DNA from: Schistocerca nitens
Lineage: Eukaryota > Arthropoda > Insecta > Orthoptera > Acrididae
Assembly (NCBI RefSeq): GCF_023898315.1
Contig: NC_064621.1
Location: 534,461,383-534,525,382, forward strand
DNA: 64,000 bases
Direction: 5' to 3'
Below, piece after piece: positions 52,768-63,950 of this stretch. Under the pieces are notes generated by a model, which was not told the DNA's origin, did not search any database, and saw only the letters and a list, made by a program, of their open reading frames with translations. Position numbers and translations under genes: made by a program. How positions within the stretch are numbered: position 1 is the stretch's first letter; every line of letters begins with the position of its first letter.

Positions 52768-53805
52768 CAAACACATTTACATTCCAAACAAATACCTTCA
52801 GAAAGCTTTTCTAATACATGAAATTATATCCAAAGTTACCAACATCTATTTTTCAGAAATCTTTTTCCTGTTATTGCCTCGTACTTTACTGTAAGAATAG
52901 CAAAACCCTTTGCTGCAAGAATAGCTAAACTCATCTATTACTGTTAGTGCCTCATTTCCTACTTTAATTCCATCAGCATTTCCTGATTTAATTTGACTAC
53001 ATCCCTTTAGCCTTGTTCCACTTTTTTATGTACATCTTATAACTCCACTCAACACCCTATGCATTCTGTTCAGCTACTCTTCCGAGTCCTTTACACTCTC
53101 GATGGAATTACAATGACACTGTCGAACCTCAAAGTTTTTATTCTTCTCCCCGGGGTTTAATTCCCTTCTCAGATTTTTCCTTGGATTTCTTCACTGCTCA
53201 ATGTATAGGCTGAATAACGTCACACATAGGCTACAACCTTGTCTCACTTCCATATCAACCGCTGCTTTCTTTTCATGTTCTTTGACTCACATAACTGCAC
53301 TCTGGTTTCTGTAAAAGATGTGCATGGGCTTTCACTTCCTGTCATCTTCAACGTTTTGGAGAGTGTATTCCGATCAACATTGTCAAAAACTCTCTTTAAA
53401 TATACAAATGCTGTAAACACAGGTATGCCTTTCTTTGACCTACCTTCTAACTTAAGTCATAGAGCCAGTATCACCTCATCTTCCTACATTCCTCCAGCAT
53501 CCAAACTCATCTTCCCTGAAGTCCACTTCCACCAGTTTTTCCATTATTCTGCAAATAATATGCATCAGTATTGGCAACAATGACTTATTAAACTGACGGT
53601 TCGCTGATATTCACATCTGTTAGAACTTGTCACTCTGGAAGTGGAATTATTACATTCTTCTTGAAGTCTGAAGATACTCTGTCCATCTTTTGTATCTTGC
53701 ACAGAAGGTGGAAGAGGTTTCTCATCATTGACTCTCTCAAGGATCTCAACAGAGCTGAAGGAATGTCATCTACTTTGACATTACCAGCACAAAAGAAGGC
53801 TAGTT
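52768..53805 (-). pseudogene. RTE-3 LINE, RT part
   Basis: Continues RTE-3: ACAAATACCTTCAGAAAGC and TCTTTTTCCTGTTATTGCCT mirror 54830-54910, then antisense RT sequence to about 53805 (GACATTACCAGCACAAAAGA). Highly diverged; no useful frame remains. Confidence 0.65.
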
Positions 53806-54384
53806 TTATTTAAGGTGAATATAATTGTATAATTATTTTGAATTCTAAAATTGTCTTGTAGCATAAATAATAAATTTATGTCATATGCAGCACACTGTTT
53901 AGTTACATATGTATGCCCTATATTAAAATGCTATAACATCAATTTATCACTCCTATCTATATAATAACAGCTTCCAGTTGAATTCACGTAAACCCCACAA
54001 AATGTCATCGTGCCTCAAACTAAAAAAAAATCCACTGATGATTGGATATAAATTGCTAACATGTTTGTGTAAAAGAAAATCTAAAGTAATTGTTACTTCA
54101 ATAAAGTGAAAAATTCTGTCCAACTGAACTGCCAATATTGGTGGCTTATTAAAATACAACTATTAATTTCTATATTAGTATCTCAGAAGCAAAGATGGTG
54201 AATTCTGTGGTCACACTACATAATTTCAGATTTATAAACAATGCACACCTTATGGTTAAGTAGTACCTAATGAAAGTTAAACATCTTATTCAACTTAAGA
54301 GGCCAACTGACTCTTGTGATACATTACATTACAAAGCAAACATGTTTGGCCACCAGGTGGCTGAAGTGGACAGTGTATATAGAG
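53806..54384. other. No feature recognised
   Basis: AT-rich intron sequence without recognisable domains. Confidence 0.45.
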
Positions 54385-54415
<31 letters not shown>

Positions 54416-55193
54416 GGTCTTCAGTCCTGAGACTGGTTTGATGCAGCTCTCCATGCTACTTATCCTGTGCAAGCTTCTTCATCTCCCAGTCCCTACTGCA
54501 ACCTACATCCTTCTGAATCTGCTTAGTGTATTCATCTCTTGGTCTCCCTCTACGATTTTTACCCTCCACATTGCACTCCAATACTAAATTGGTGATCCCT
54601 TGATGCCTTAGAACATGTCCTACCAACCGGTCCCTTCTTCTTGTCAAGTTGTGCCACAAACTCCTCTTTTCCCCAATTCTATTCAATACTTCCTCATTAG
54701 TTATGTGATCTACCCATCTAATCTTCAGCATTCTTCTGTAGCACCACATTTCGAAAGCTTCTATTCTCTTCTTGTCCATACTATTTACCGTCCATGTTTC
54801 ACTTCCATACATGGCTACACTCCATACAAATACTTTCAGAAACGACTTCCTGACACTTAAATCTATACTCAATGTTAACAAATTTCTCTTCTTCAGAAAC
54901 GCTTTCCTTGCCATTGTCAGTCTACATTTTATATCTTCTCTACTTCGACCATCATCAGTTATTTTGCTCCCCAAGTAGCAAAATTCATTTACTACTTTAA
55001 GCATGTCATTCCTAATCTAATTCCCTCAGCATCACTCGATTTAACTCGACTACATTCCATTATCCTCGTTTTGCTTTTGTTGATGTTCATCTTATATCCT
55101 CCTTTCAAGACATTGTCCATTCCATTCAGCTGCTCTTCCAGGGCCTTTGCTGTCTCTGACAGAATTACAATGTCATCGGCGAACCTCAAAGAG
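54385..55193 (-). pseudogene. 5'-truncated RTE-type LINE, young copy
   Basis: Minus strand. The (CAA)n tail appears as (TTG)n at 54385-54415, preceded by a frame (54456-55004) with FCYLGSKITDDGRSREDIKC, YGSETWTVNSMDKKRIEAFE and GRPRDEYTKQIQKDVGCS, very close to the full RTE. A second frame (54992-55189) starts MRFADDIVILSETAKALEEQ, which includes the catalytic FADD. A frameshift near 55000 separates them. The 5' end is lost at FADD, about 810 bp from the tail. Confidence 0.9.
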
Positions 55194-55225
55194 AGTATGA
55201 TCTCTCATATCATTTTAATGTGGAA

Positions 55226-55515
55226 CTACACTGTGAAACGGATAGTTGCTACTCACTGTATTGCAGAGATGCTGAGTCACAGATAGGCACAATAAAAAGA
55301 CTGTCAGAAAGTGAGCTTTTGGCCAACAAGGTCTTTTTCTAATCCAGTACAATACTCAGTGTCCATCCTTATTTCTTTTCTTTCCTGTGTTGACAAAGGC
55401 CTTGTTGACTGAAAGCTCACTTTCTGACAGTCTTTTTGTTGTGCCTATCTGCGACTCAGCATCTCCACTATATGATAAGTAGCAACTATCCTTTTCACAA
55501 TACGGTAACACTCTA
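55226..55515. mobile_element. PLE-C terminal fragments as an inverted pair
   Basis: The left arm, GATAGTTGCTACTCACTGTA and GAGATGCTGAGTCACAGATAGGC (55240-55345), is mirrored by the right arm, CTATCTGCGACTCAGCATCT and AAGTAGCAACTATCC (55386-55500). The right arm includes AAGGCCTTGTTGACTGAAAGCTC, a hammerhead-like half with stem II and the GAAA box followed by GC-TC. Confidence 0.7.
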
Positions 55516-55859
55516 CACTCAATTTTCCATTGTTTAATGTGCAACTAATATTCTCCTCCATAAATATTTTAATTGCAGCCTAAACATATTACATGAAAAT
55601 AAACATTATTATTTACAGTATACGTTGTTGTTCATCCAAACGCGTGTAGCATGAATCATGACACTACATTTACAATATATTTTAAAAACACCAAAAACTG
55701 CAATTGATACATATGCAGAAAAAAAAACACATGGCTGGATTATTAACATGTTCTTTAATGATAGAATAAACCAAAGCTAATGGTGCTACATATATAGGGA
55801 AGAATAGAATTTTATTTTTGGGCCCAGAGAGGATGAAACCCTTTATACAATATCCTAGA
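55516..55859. other. No gene; flank of inverted duplication
   Basis: AT-rich; the minus-strand frame 55682-55957 is repeat sequence rather than a gene. Confidence 0.4.
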
Positions 55860-56250
55860 TAGAGGGCCATATATAAAATACAGTAATGACAGTGATAACA
55901 GCAAACAATATTGACAATGAAAAAACACAATGTGACACAGCTGTAGATATTATCCAAAGCCTACCATATTTGTATGAAATTTATTTATAGCAAATGCGAC
56001 ATTCTCCTCTGACAGACATCTGCCCATACATTTGCCAAGGCAAAAACTAAAACATAGACTGTAGTGTGCGATGCCCATGTGAGGTGCATAATTACAGGAA
56101 TGGCAATCCACAAAAAGTACTGTGTCGCATGCACATCAGTCATATTGTTCTGATGCAAGTAAAATAATTCCCGAAGAAAGCACTGCTCACTGCTGAATAA
56201 AAAAATAATTACAGCAAGATAACCAAAAGCATCATCAGTTGTCACATTAA
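55840..56250 (-). repeat. Inverted duplication, copy 1 (unoccupied site)
   Basis: Reverse-complement similarity to 58235-58608 plus 60977-61005: CACAATGTGACACAGCTGTAG matches CTACAGCTGTGTCACATTGTG, and GCAGTGCTTTC/GAAAGCACTGC pairs at the far end. At the point where the other copy holds the Tc1 element, this copy reads ATTTTATATATGGCCCTC (minus strand), the empty site. Nature of the repeat unknown. Confidence 0.75.
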
Positions 56251-56604
56251 GTGTGGCTAAATATTGAAATTACATAAGAGGAAGCAGTTCTAATGTACTA
56301 AAAGGCGCACTTGAAATACAGTTGTCTATGCCAAAGTTCTGGAAACTCCATTTAATCAGTCACCCAAAAAAATCATTTGAAAACAAAACATCCACACCTG
56401 CACTTCAAGAAAAATGATTTGTACTGTAAATAGAAACATACTTAAAACTGTATAAAATGCCATGACTGTTGTCAAACAACAAAAACAAAATGACGCCTGC
56501 TGCACCATTGAATTGACAGCCCAGTACATCTTCAGTATGAAACATTCAAAATCACATATAATGAAAACACATCAAGAATGACGACATACAGTAGTGGCTG
56601 TAAG
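56251..56604. other. No feature recognised
   Basis: Spacer inside the inverted duplication. Confidence 0.45.
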
Positions 56605-56606
56605 TA

Positions 56607-57340
56607 CAGTGCGAGCCAAAAAGTACTTCATAATTTTGGAATGGTACAGAAATTTACAGAGATAACTTACAGAATCGGTAGCTATATCATTTTGTAGCAA
56701 ACAACCTCAAGTTTCACATAAAAGTGTCAAGTATAATTTTGATTTGATGAAACTGCTGTCTGTGATGCAGTGAACATCCCAATGGTAGTCAGTTTCTTCC
56801 CACACTCGTTGCAGCAAACTGGGCGTAACTGCACAACGGCATAGTACATTTGATTTTTCAGGTTGACTAAACTGTTTGGTAGGGGCAGAACATACACACC
56901 ATCTTCAATGAAACTGTAGAGAAAGAAATCCAGTGGTACCTAGCATGGGGAGTGAGGTGGCCATGCAACTGGCCCTTCACAGACAACCCACCGACTCGGC
57001 AAGCAATTATCGAGGAAACCTTGAACTTGTGCCTAGAGTAAATTGCAGGTCTGCTTGGATATCCTTTACAGTGTTCGGTGTGAAATTTAAGCTGAACAGT
57101 TGTTGCAGAATTCATTTCATGAAACCAAAACAGACAGTAAGCTCACTCCGCATTAGTGACAGTAGCCACTTTAACTGTGCACTACACTCACACTCCTGGT
57201 GGTGGAATGAGGTATCGATGCACTAAGTGAATTCAACTCGAGTTGTTTGCTACAAAATGACACATCTACTAATTCTGTAATTTATCTCAAAATATTTCTG
57301 TATCATTCAAAAGTTGTAAAGTCCTGTTTGACCCTCCGTG
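56607..57340 (-). mobile_element. Mariner deletion derivative with ~100-bp TIRs
   Basis: A 734-bp element flanked by TA (56605-56606, 57341-57342). Imperfect inverted repeats of about 100 bp (56607-56708 and 57240-57340) share GATACAGAAAT-type and CATTTTGTAGCAAACAAC stretches. On the minus strand, LPLPNSLVNLKNQMYYAVVQ and a DFFL-like context in another frame resemble the last part of a DD41D-type mariner transposase, so it is an internally deleted copy. Confidence 0.65.
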
Positions 57341-58234
57341 TAAGAATTAAAGGTGATGTCCTTATTGTTAACACAATATCAATAATTTTAACAAACCCAG
57401 TCCTTGAAATTGGTAGAAGTCAAAAGATATTTAAAAAATTGTATTTATTGATGATACTAGGTCTTTGTGATAAATAATAATTTGGCAAAAACCTTACTTA
57501 ATAAAAATTAAATTTTATATAATTATTGCTAAAACAGCTATTGTTGCAAATGCTATTTACTCTCTCAGACTGACATCATCAGATTAGTAGAAAGTGCTCA
57601 CAGTATATGGAGATATATTTTGCTCAGTGTATTGGCAATAATTAACTAATGTGTCTCTACATTTAAGAACATTAATGGCTATGATGGCAATTTGAATATT
57701 GACAAGTTTTACACTGTTTATACATGTGACATATTCACCTTCATATTGCAGTGCACCCAGCTTATAAAAATGTCCAAAATAGCTGTACATCACTGTTTAG
57801 GTTGTAAACTGTATATGATGTACTGGTGCTAAAAATTTATGAACAGCTCAAGAAAGAACCCAAAAAAAGAGACTGATGATAAGAATGACTTTAGCAAAAC
57901 TGGCTCTTTTCAAAGTTCAATGACCATCTAGTATAGAACTGCAGTGCACTACAATGCTCTTGGCATTCTGCAACGTTATGTACTGACTTAGTGCATATTT
58001 TGTGATAAATGTATTTCATTCCTAGATACACAATGTAACTAATATAGTTCTATGGGCCACCTCACTATATTTTTTTAGCACCTGTATGTTATACCAATTT
58101 ACAATCTGAACAGCGATTTATAGCTGTTCTGGTCATTACATCATCCTGATATTTCAAGTGTGCTTTTAAGAACACTGTAACTGCTTCCTTTTTTTTTATT
58201 GGGTTATCGATTTGTGTAATTCCAATACTTAGCT
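57341..58234. other. No feature recognised
   Basis: AT-rich spacer; no domain in any frame. Confidence 0.45.
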
Positions 58235-58608
58235 ACCCTTAATGTAACTACCGACTAGGCTTTTGGTGATTTTGTAGCCATTATTTTCTTATTCAGCAGT
58301 GCTTTCTTCAGGAATTATTTTATTTCCATCTAAATGTAACGATGGATGTGTAGCCCACACAATATTTGTTGTGGACTGTCATTCTTGTAATTACACATTT
58401 CACCTCAGCATTGCACACAACAGTCTCTGTTTTCATCTTTACTTTGGCAAATGTATGGGGAGATGTCTGCCACATAAGAATATTATGTTTAACATACATA
58501 AATTTCATACAAAAATGGTAGGCTTTGAACAACACCTACAGCTGTGTCACATTGTGTATTATCACTGTCGATGTTGCTTGCTGTTACCACTGTCATTACT
58601 GTTTTTTA
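58235..58608 (+). repeat. Inverted duplication, copy 2 (occupied by Tc1)
   Basis: Diverged inverted copy of 55860-56250. It continues after the Tc1 insertion with TATAGCCCTCTATTTAGGAT at 60977 and is then cut by PLE-B at about 61005. Confidence 0.75.
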
Positions 58609-58743
58609 TACACACATCAAAAACGTTTTTCATCAACCCGGTTCCTAGAACTCCTGAAGATGGACGTTGACTGTGGATATTGTATCACAGACACAGTCCC
58701 TTTGACTGTTCAGAGATGTCACTAAACCCGTCCAAAGATGTAA

Positions 58744-59815
58744 ATGACCAAGCATGAGCAGCGCCTATTACACGGATGGGGTCCGACAGCTGATCATTTC
58801 CAGTCATTCCACCAGGAAGGAGGTACATGGCTCATGTTGTCTGTAGTTCAACCATGCCTGGATGGTCAATACCATGCTTCGATCGCGTCCACATTGTTAC
58901 TTTGTGTCAGAAAGAGCTCTCAACAAGGGAAGTGTTCAGGCAGCCTCAGAGAAAACCAAAGCGATGTTGTTCAGACATGGAGGACGTACAGAGAGACAGA
59001 AGCTGCCAATGACATGGCTCGCTCAGGCTGCTACCTACATATTATGCCTCGGTGGAACCCGGACAGCAGCACCACCATGTTGAATGATGCTTTTCGTGCA
59101 GCCACAGGACGTCGTGTTATGACTCAAACTGTGCGCAGTAGGCTGCATGATGCGCAACTTCACTCCCGACGTCCTTGGCAAGGTCCATCTTTACAACCAC
59201 GACACCATGCAGCGTGGTACAGATGGGTCCAACAACATGCCGAATATCACGTTCCCTTCACCGATGAGTGTCGCATATGCCTTCAACCAGACAATTGTCG
59301 GAGATGTGTTTGGAGGCAGCCTGGTCAGGCTGAACACCTTAGACACAATGTTCAGCGAGTGCAGCAAGGAAGAGGTTCCCTGCTATTTTGGGGTGGCATT
59401 ATGTGGTGCCGACGTATGCCACTGGTGGTCATGGAAGCCACCATAACGGCTGTATGATATGTGAATGCCATCCTCAGACCGGCAATGCAACCATATTGGT
59501 AGCATATTGGTGAGGCATTTGTCTTCATGAACGACAACTCCCACCCCGATTGGTCACATCTTGTGAATGACTTCCTTCACGATAATGACATCACTTGACT
59601 AGAGTGGCCAGCATGTTCTCCAGACATGGACCCATCGAAGTTGCCTGGGATAGATTGAAAAGGGCTATTTATGGACGACGTGACCCACCAACCACTGTGG
59701 GAGATCTACACCGAATCAACATTGAGGAGTGGGACAATCTGGACCAACAGTGCCTTGATGAACTTGTGGGTAGTATGCCACAATGAATACAGGCATGTAT
59801 CAATGCAAGAGGACA
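58744..59815 (+). pseudogene. Tc1-like transposase pseudogene
   Basis: The frame 58744-59457 carries AFRAATGRRVMTQTVRSRLH (second helix-turn-helix), PFTDECRICLQPDNCRRCVW (first catalytic Asp) and GGGSLLFWGGIM-like residues. Further on, in other frames, FVFMNDNSHPDWSHLVNDF has N in place of the second catalytic Asp (MDDN expected). WPACSPDMDPSK has lost the glutamate of NPIEH by a frameshift. The frame 59595-59786 ends with WDRLKRAIYGRRDPPTTVGD. Inactive. Confidence 0.82.
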
Positions 59816-59839
59816 TGCTAAGGGAATTAGAGGTCTACA

Positions 59840-60785
59840 GACGTTAAAGTAACCTCTGGCGTGCCACAGGGGAGTGTTATGGGACCTTTGCTTTTCCCAA
59901 TATATATAAATGACCTAGTAGATACTGTCGGAAGTTCCATGCGGCTTTTCGCGGATGATGCTGTAGTATACAGAGAAGTTGCAGCATTAGAAAATTGTAG
60001 CGAAATGCAGGAAGATCTGCAGCGGATAGGCACTTGGTGCAGGGAGTGGCAACTGACCCTTAACATAGACAAATGTAATGTATTGTGAATACGTAGAAAG
60101 AAGGATCCTTTATTGTATGATTATATGATAGTGGAACAAACACTGGTAGCAGTTACTTCTGTAAAATATCTGGGAGTATGCGTGCGGAACGATTTGAAGT
60201 GGAATGATCATATAAAATTAATTGTTGGTAAGGCGGGTACCAGGTTGAGATTCATTGGGAGAGAGCTTAGAAAATGTAGTCCATCAACAAAGGAGGTGGC
60301 TTACAAAACACTCGTTCGACCTATACTTGAGTATTGCTCATCAGTGTGGGATCCGTACCAGATCGGGTTGACGGAGGAGATAGAGAAGATCCAAAGAAGA
60401 GCGGCGCATTTCGTCACAGGGTTATTTGGTAACCGTGATAGCATTACGGAGATGTTTAGCAAACTCAAGTGGCAGACTCTGCAAGAGAGGTGCTCTGCAT
60501 CGCAGTGTTGCTTGCTCGCCAGGTTTCGAGAGGGTGCGTTTCTGGATGAGGTATCGAATATATAGCTTCCCCCTACTTATATCTCCCGAGGAGATCACGA
60601 ATGTAAAATTAGAGAGATTAGAGCATGCACGGAGGCTTTCAGACAGTCGTTTTTCCCGCGAACCATACGCGACTGGAACAGGAAAGGGAGGTAATGACAG
60701 TGGCACGTAAAGTGCCCTCCGCCACACACCGTTGGGTGGCTTGCGGAGTATAAATGTAGATGTAGATGTAGATGTAGATGTAGGT
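59840..60785 (+). pseudogene. LINE-X (Jockey/CR1-like), 5'-truncated copy in Tc1
   Basis: The frame starts in RT at MPQGSVMGPLLFPIYINDLV (59861) and keeps RLFADDAVVYREV (catalytic FADD). After a stop at 60088, the 60113-60565 frame reads VKYLGVCVRNDLKWNDHIKL, GKAGTRLRFIGRELRKCSPS and QRRAAHFVTGLFGNRDSITE. It ends with a 3' UTR and (TAGATG)n at 60754-60782. Only one stop and one frame change are seen, so it is fairly young. Same family as 34665-37140. Confidence 0.87.
60754..60782 (+). repeat. (TAGATG)n LINE-X tail
   Basis: Four to five TAGATG units at the 3' terminus of LINE-X; similar strings at 34668-34682 (complement) and 20445-20456. Confidence 0.9.
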
Positions 60786-61004
60786 ACTGTTGTGTACAGC
60801 AATCGGACCACCTCCTCTGAAGATCTCGCTGTATGGTAGTACAACATGCAATGTGTGGTTTTCATGAGCAATAAAAAGGGCAGAAATGATGTTTATGTTG
60901 ATCTCTATTCCAATTTTCTGTACAGGTTCCAAAACTCTCGGAACTGAGGTGATGCAAAACTTTTTAGATATTTGTATATAGCCCTCTATTTAGGATAATT
61001 TAAT

Positions 61005-62965
61005 TGAACAGATAAAAAATCTATTCACCAAGCACCAGCAGAACACGTACATAAAAGGAAGTTATAACTAGGCAAGCTTTCAGAGCATGTGGCTCCTTCC
61101 TCTAGCAGGAGGGTTGAAGGGGAAAGGGGTAGATTTCGGGGAAAGTCACCCAGAACCACAGGTCAGGGGAGACTTACCAGATGGGATGAGAAAGAAAGAC
61201 TGATTGTTGGGGACTGCACTGGATGAAATTTGAAACCTGAGAGCTTAAAGTTGGAAGACACGGTAATATGCAAGACAGAGATTACTGCTTAAACATCTTT
61301 CATGAGTTAACAAGAGTGAAAAGTGAAAGAGGTGGGAGAGGGGTGTTGAAAAAAATAGATGGTTAAGACAATGAAAGATGTAGAAAACTAAAACGTAGTG
61401 AAGAGAAAGAAGAGAAAGTAGTTACTGTGAAGGAATGCTCAGATGGAAGAAATTACTATAAATTAAAGCCAGGTGGGTGGTGTAAGACAAGGACATGTTG
61501 CAGCACTGGTTCCCACCAGCAGGGAAGAATCCGGATGGCACATGTGGAGAAACAGGCACCGAGATCACGATTGTAATGATGTAGAGCATGCTCTGCAACA
61601 GGATATTGCATGTTGCCAGTATCCACACTATGACTATGCCAATTCAGTCATAACTGATAATTTTGTGGTAGTCGTGCTGATGTAAAAGCCCAAACAGTCT
61701 TTACATAACAGACGGTATATGACCTTCGTTTCACAGGTGGCTCCCCTTTGATAAAATGTGTTTTGCCAGTTACAGGGCTGGTATAGGTGGTGGTAGGAGG
61801 GTGCATAGGGCAAGTCTTGCAACAGGGACAGTCACAGGCATAGGAGCGATAGGGTATGGAGATGGGTGCAGAAGGAGTATAGGGTCTGACAAGAATACTG
61901 GAGAGATTGGGTGGGCAATGAAAAGCTATTCTAGGTGTGGTGGGTAAAATCTCAGACAGATTGGATCTCATTTCAGGGCATGATTTTAGGAAGCCATGGC
62001 CTTGTTGAAGCAGCTGATTAATACATTCCAGACCAGCATAATACTGAGTGACCAGTGGTGTGCTCTGAGGTTGTTTTTTGGAGCAATCAGCAGTACCAGG
62101 ATTGGATGTAACGGCCTCAGAAATCTGCTTTTGAATTAGGCTGGCAGGATAATTACATCCCGTGAAGGCTGAGATGAGAATAGTGGTGCATTGCTGTAAA
62201 GATGCATTGCTGTAAAGAGTCTGCATACAAAGAAATATGTTTGTCTCGAATGCCAAGGCTGTATGGCAGGGAACGTCTGACATGGAAAGGATGGCAACTG
62301 TCATAATATAAGTACTGTTGTTTGTTAGAAGGTTTAATGTGGACAGAATTGTGTAGCTGGCCTTCAGTGAGGGTGAGATCAATTTCAAGGAAAGTGGCAC
62401 GGGATTTGGAATAGGACAATGTGAAATTTAATTGCACGCATGTATTCAGAGATTGCAGGAATTATAACAGGTCAGTCTCATCATGAGTTTACATGGTAAA
62501 GATGTCATCAATGTATCTAAACCAGACTAGAGGCTGAAGACTTATGGATCCCTGGAAACCCCTCCAAGCGACTCATGAAAGGTTGGCACTGGAAGGAGCC
62601 ATTGTAGTTTCCGTAGCTATACCCCTGATCTGTTTGTATGTCTGCCTCTCAAATGTGAAGAATCTGTTGATAAGTAGAAAGCTGATTAAGGTGAATATGA
62701 AGGATGTCATAGGTTTGGAATCAGGTGGGCACTGACTGAGGAAATGTTCAGCAGCAGACAGACTATGCATATGGGGGAAGTTAGTATAGAGCGAGGTGGC
62801 ATCAATGGTGACAAGCAAGGTATATGATGGGAGTGAAACGTGCGCGGATTTCAGGTGATCTAGGAAATGGTTGGTATCTTTGATATAAGAAGGAAGTCTT
62901 TGTACTATGGGTTGCAGGTGCTGATCAAATAAGGCAGATATATGTTTGGGGTTATGACTAGGACA
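61005..62965 (-). pseudogene. Penelope-like element PLE-B, minus copy 2
   Basis: From high to low coordinates: DATSLYTNFPHMHSLSAAEH (62800), FFTFERQTYKQIRGIATETT and MAPSSANLS (RT, 62670-62573), then LNFTLSYSKSRATFLEIDLTL and YDSCHPFHVRRSLPYSLGI (62437-62240), linker, CDCPCCKTCPMHPPTTTYTS (zinc motif, near 61820) and VIYRLLCKDCLGFYISTTTTKL, a degraded GIY-YIG. Then comes the 3' UTR and a terminus like that at 9320. Several stops and frame changes. Confidence 0.82.
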
Positions 62966-63724
62966 TCTGCTGTGGATCTCACACCTTGCAGCTCACGACA
63001 TCCCACTGATGTCACGGGAAAAAAAGATCAATTTGGTTAAAAGACAGCTAGCTGATGAGATAGCCAAAATTGTATAGGGAATGATGGTAATGTCTGATTC
63101 TGAGCTGAATGTAATATGGAATGAACAATTTTAATGGAGGAACAATACATGCATGTTTAAGAAGACACATTGTATTCTTAGTTTACTTTTCAGCTGATAC
63201 AAGCAGAGCAGCTTTGTGGACAAAGTGTGAAGCCTGAAGTCACCTGAATGGTAGTTACAAAGCAAGCACTATACATTTTACAACAATGTTGACCGCCAGA
63301 CATTTCTGAACAGCCAACCTCATTACACCCTCTCCTATGAAATGTTATGTTCCATTCTGCAGCCTTTGACTAGGACAGCTTAACATATTTGCACCAGCTC
63401 AACAAGGATATTGCACTGAGGGGTAGAAACTAATAGCAAATTAGGAAGAAATAACAGATTGGAGAAATAAAATTGTCCATCAAGATACGATACAGTCATC
63501 CATTGCAACGGATCCACAGCCACCTTTGCAGCTGTGCAACTGCTATAAATCATACCGCTGTTAAAAAGTCTACGAGGTAATCAATCATTGAGGAGTACTT
63601 CATAAAGCCATTGACCTAAATTACATTCAAGATGATATTAAATCTACAACACAAAAGATTGACGTACATGGCACAACAAACAATCACTGCTTTAAACAAT
63701 GGAAAATCCAGAACAGAATGTAAC
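62966..63724. other. No feature recognised
   Basis: No domain, RNA gene or repeat family seen. Confidence 0.45.
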
Positions 63725-63813
63725 AACATTATGAGAAGGAAAGTTCCTACTCACCATATAGCAGAGATGCCGAGTCGCAGAGAGGCACAACAAAAAGACT
63801 CTCACAATTAAAG

Positions 63814-63856
<43 letters not shown>
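63725..63856 (-). mobile_element. PLE-C terminal fragment with (CA)n
   Basis: CTACTCACCATATAGCAGAG and GCCGAGTCGCAGAGAGGCACAAC are the complement of the PLE-C end at 55440-55500. AAGCTTTC is followed by (AC)n at 63818-63856 where the hammerhead-like hairpin would be. Possibly continues to the window edge. Confidence 0.7.
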
Positions 63857-63859
<3 letters not shown>

Positions 63860-63950
63860 TCAGGTGACTGAAACCACACTGTGAGCAGCAGCACCAGAGC
63901 ATGATGGGAGTGACAACTGGCTGGGGATAAGGAGGAGGCTAGGGAGAGGA

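Larger units (their letters stand above)
58611..60974 (+). mobile_element. Tc1-like transposon, decayed, split by LINE-X
   Basis: TA dinucleotides at 58609-58610 and 60975-60976 flank terminal inverted repeats (left CATCAACCCGGTTCCTAGAA, right TTCCAAAACTCTCGGAACTG then GAGGTGATGCAAAAC). A transposase pseudogene lies at 58744-59815, and a LINE-X copy is inserted at about 59840-60785. Without the LINE the element would be about 1.4 kb. Confidence 0.8.

Noticed and set aside
55985-56245. 86-residue minus-strand frame with membrane-like composition
   Set aside because: Belongs to a repeated, inverted sequence that is not preserved as a frame in the other copy.
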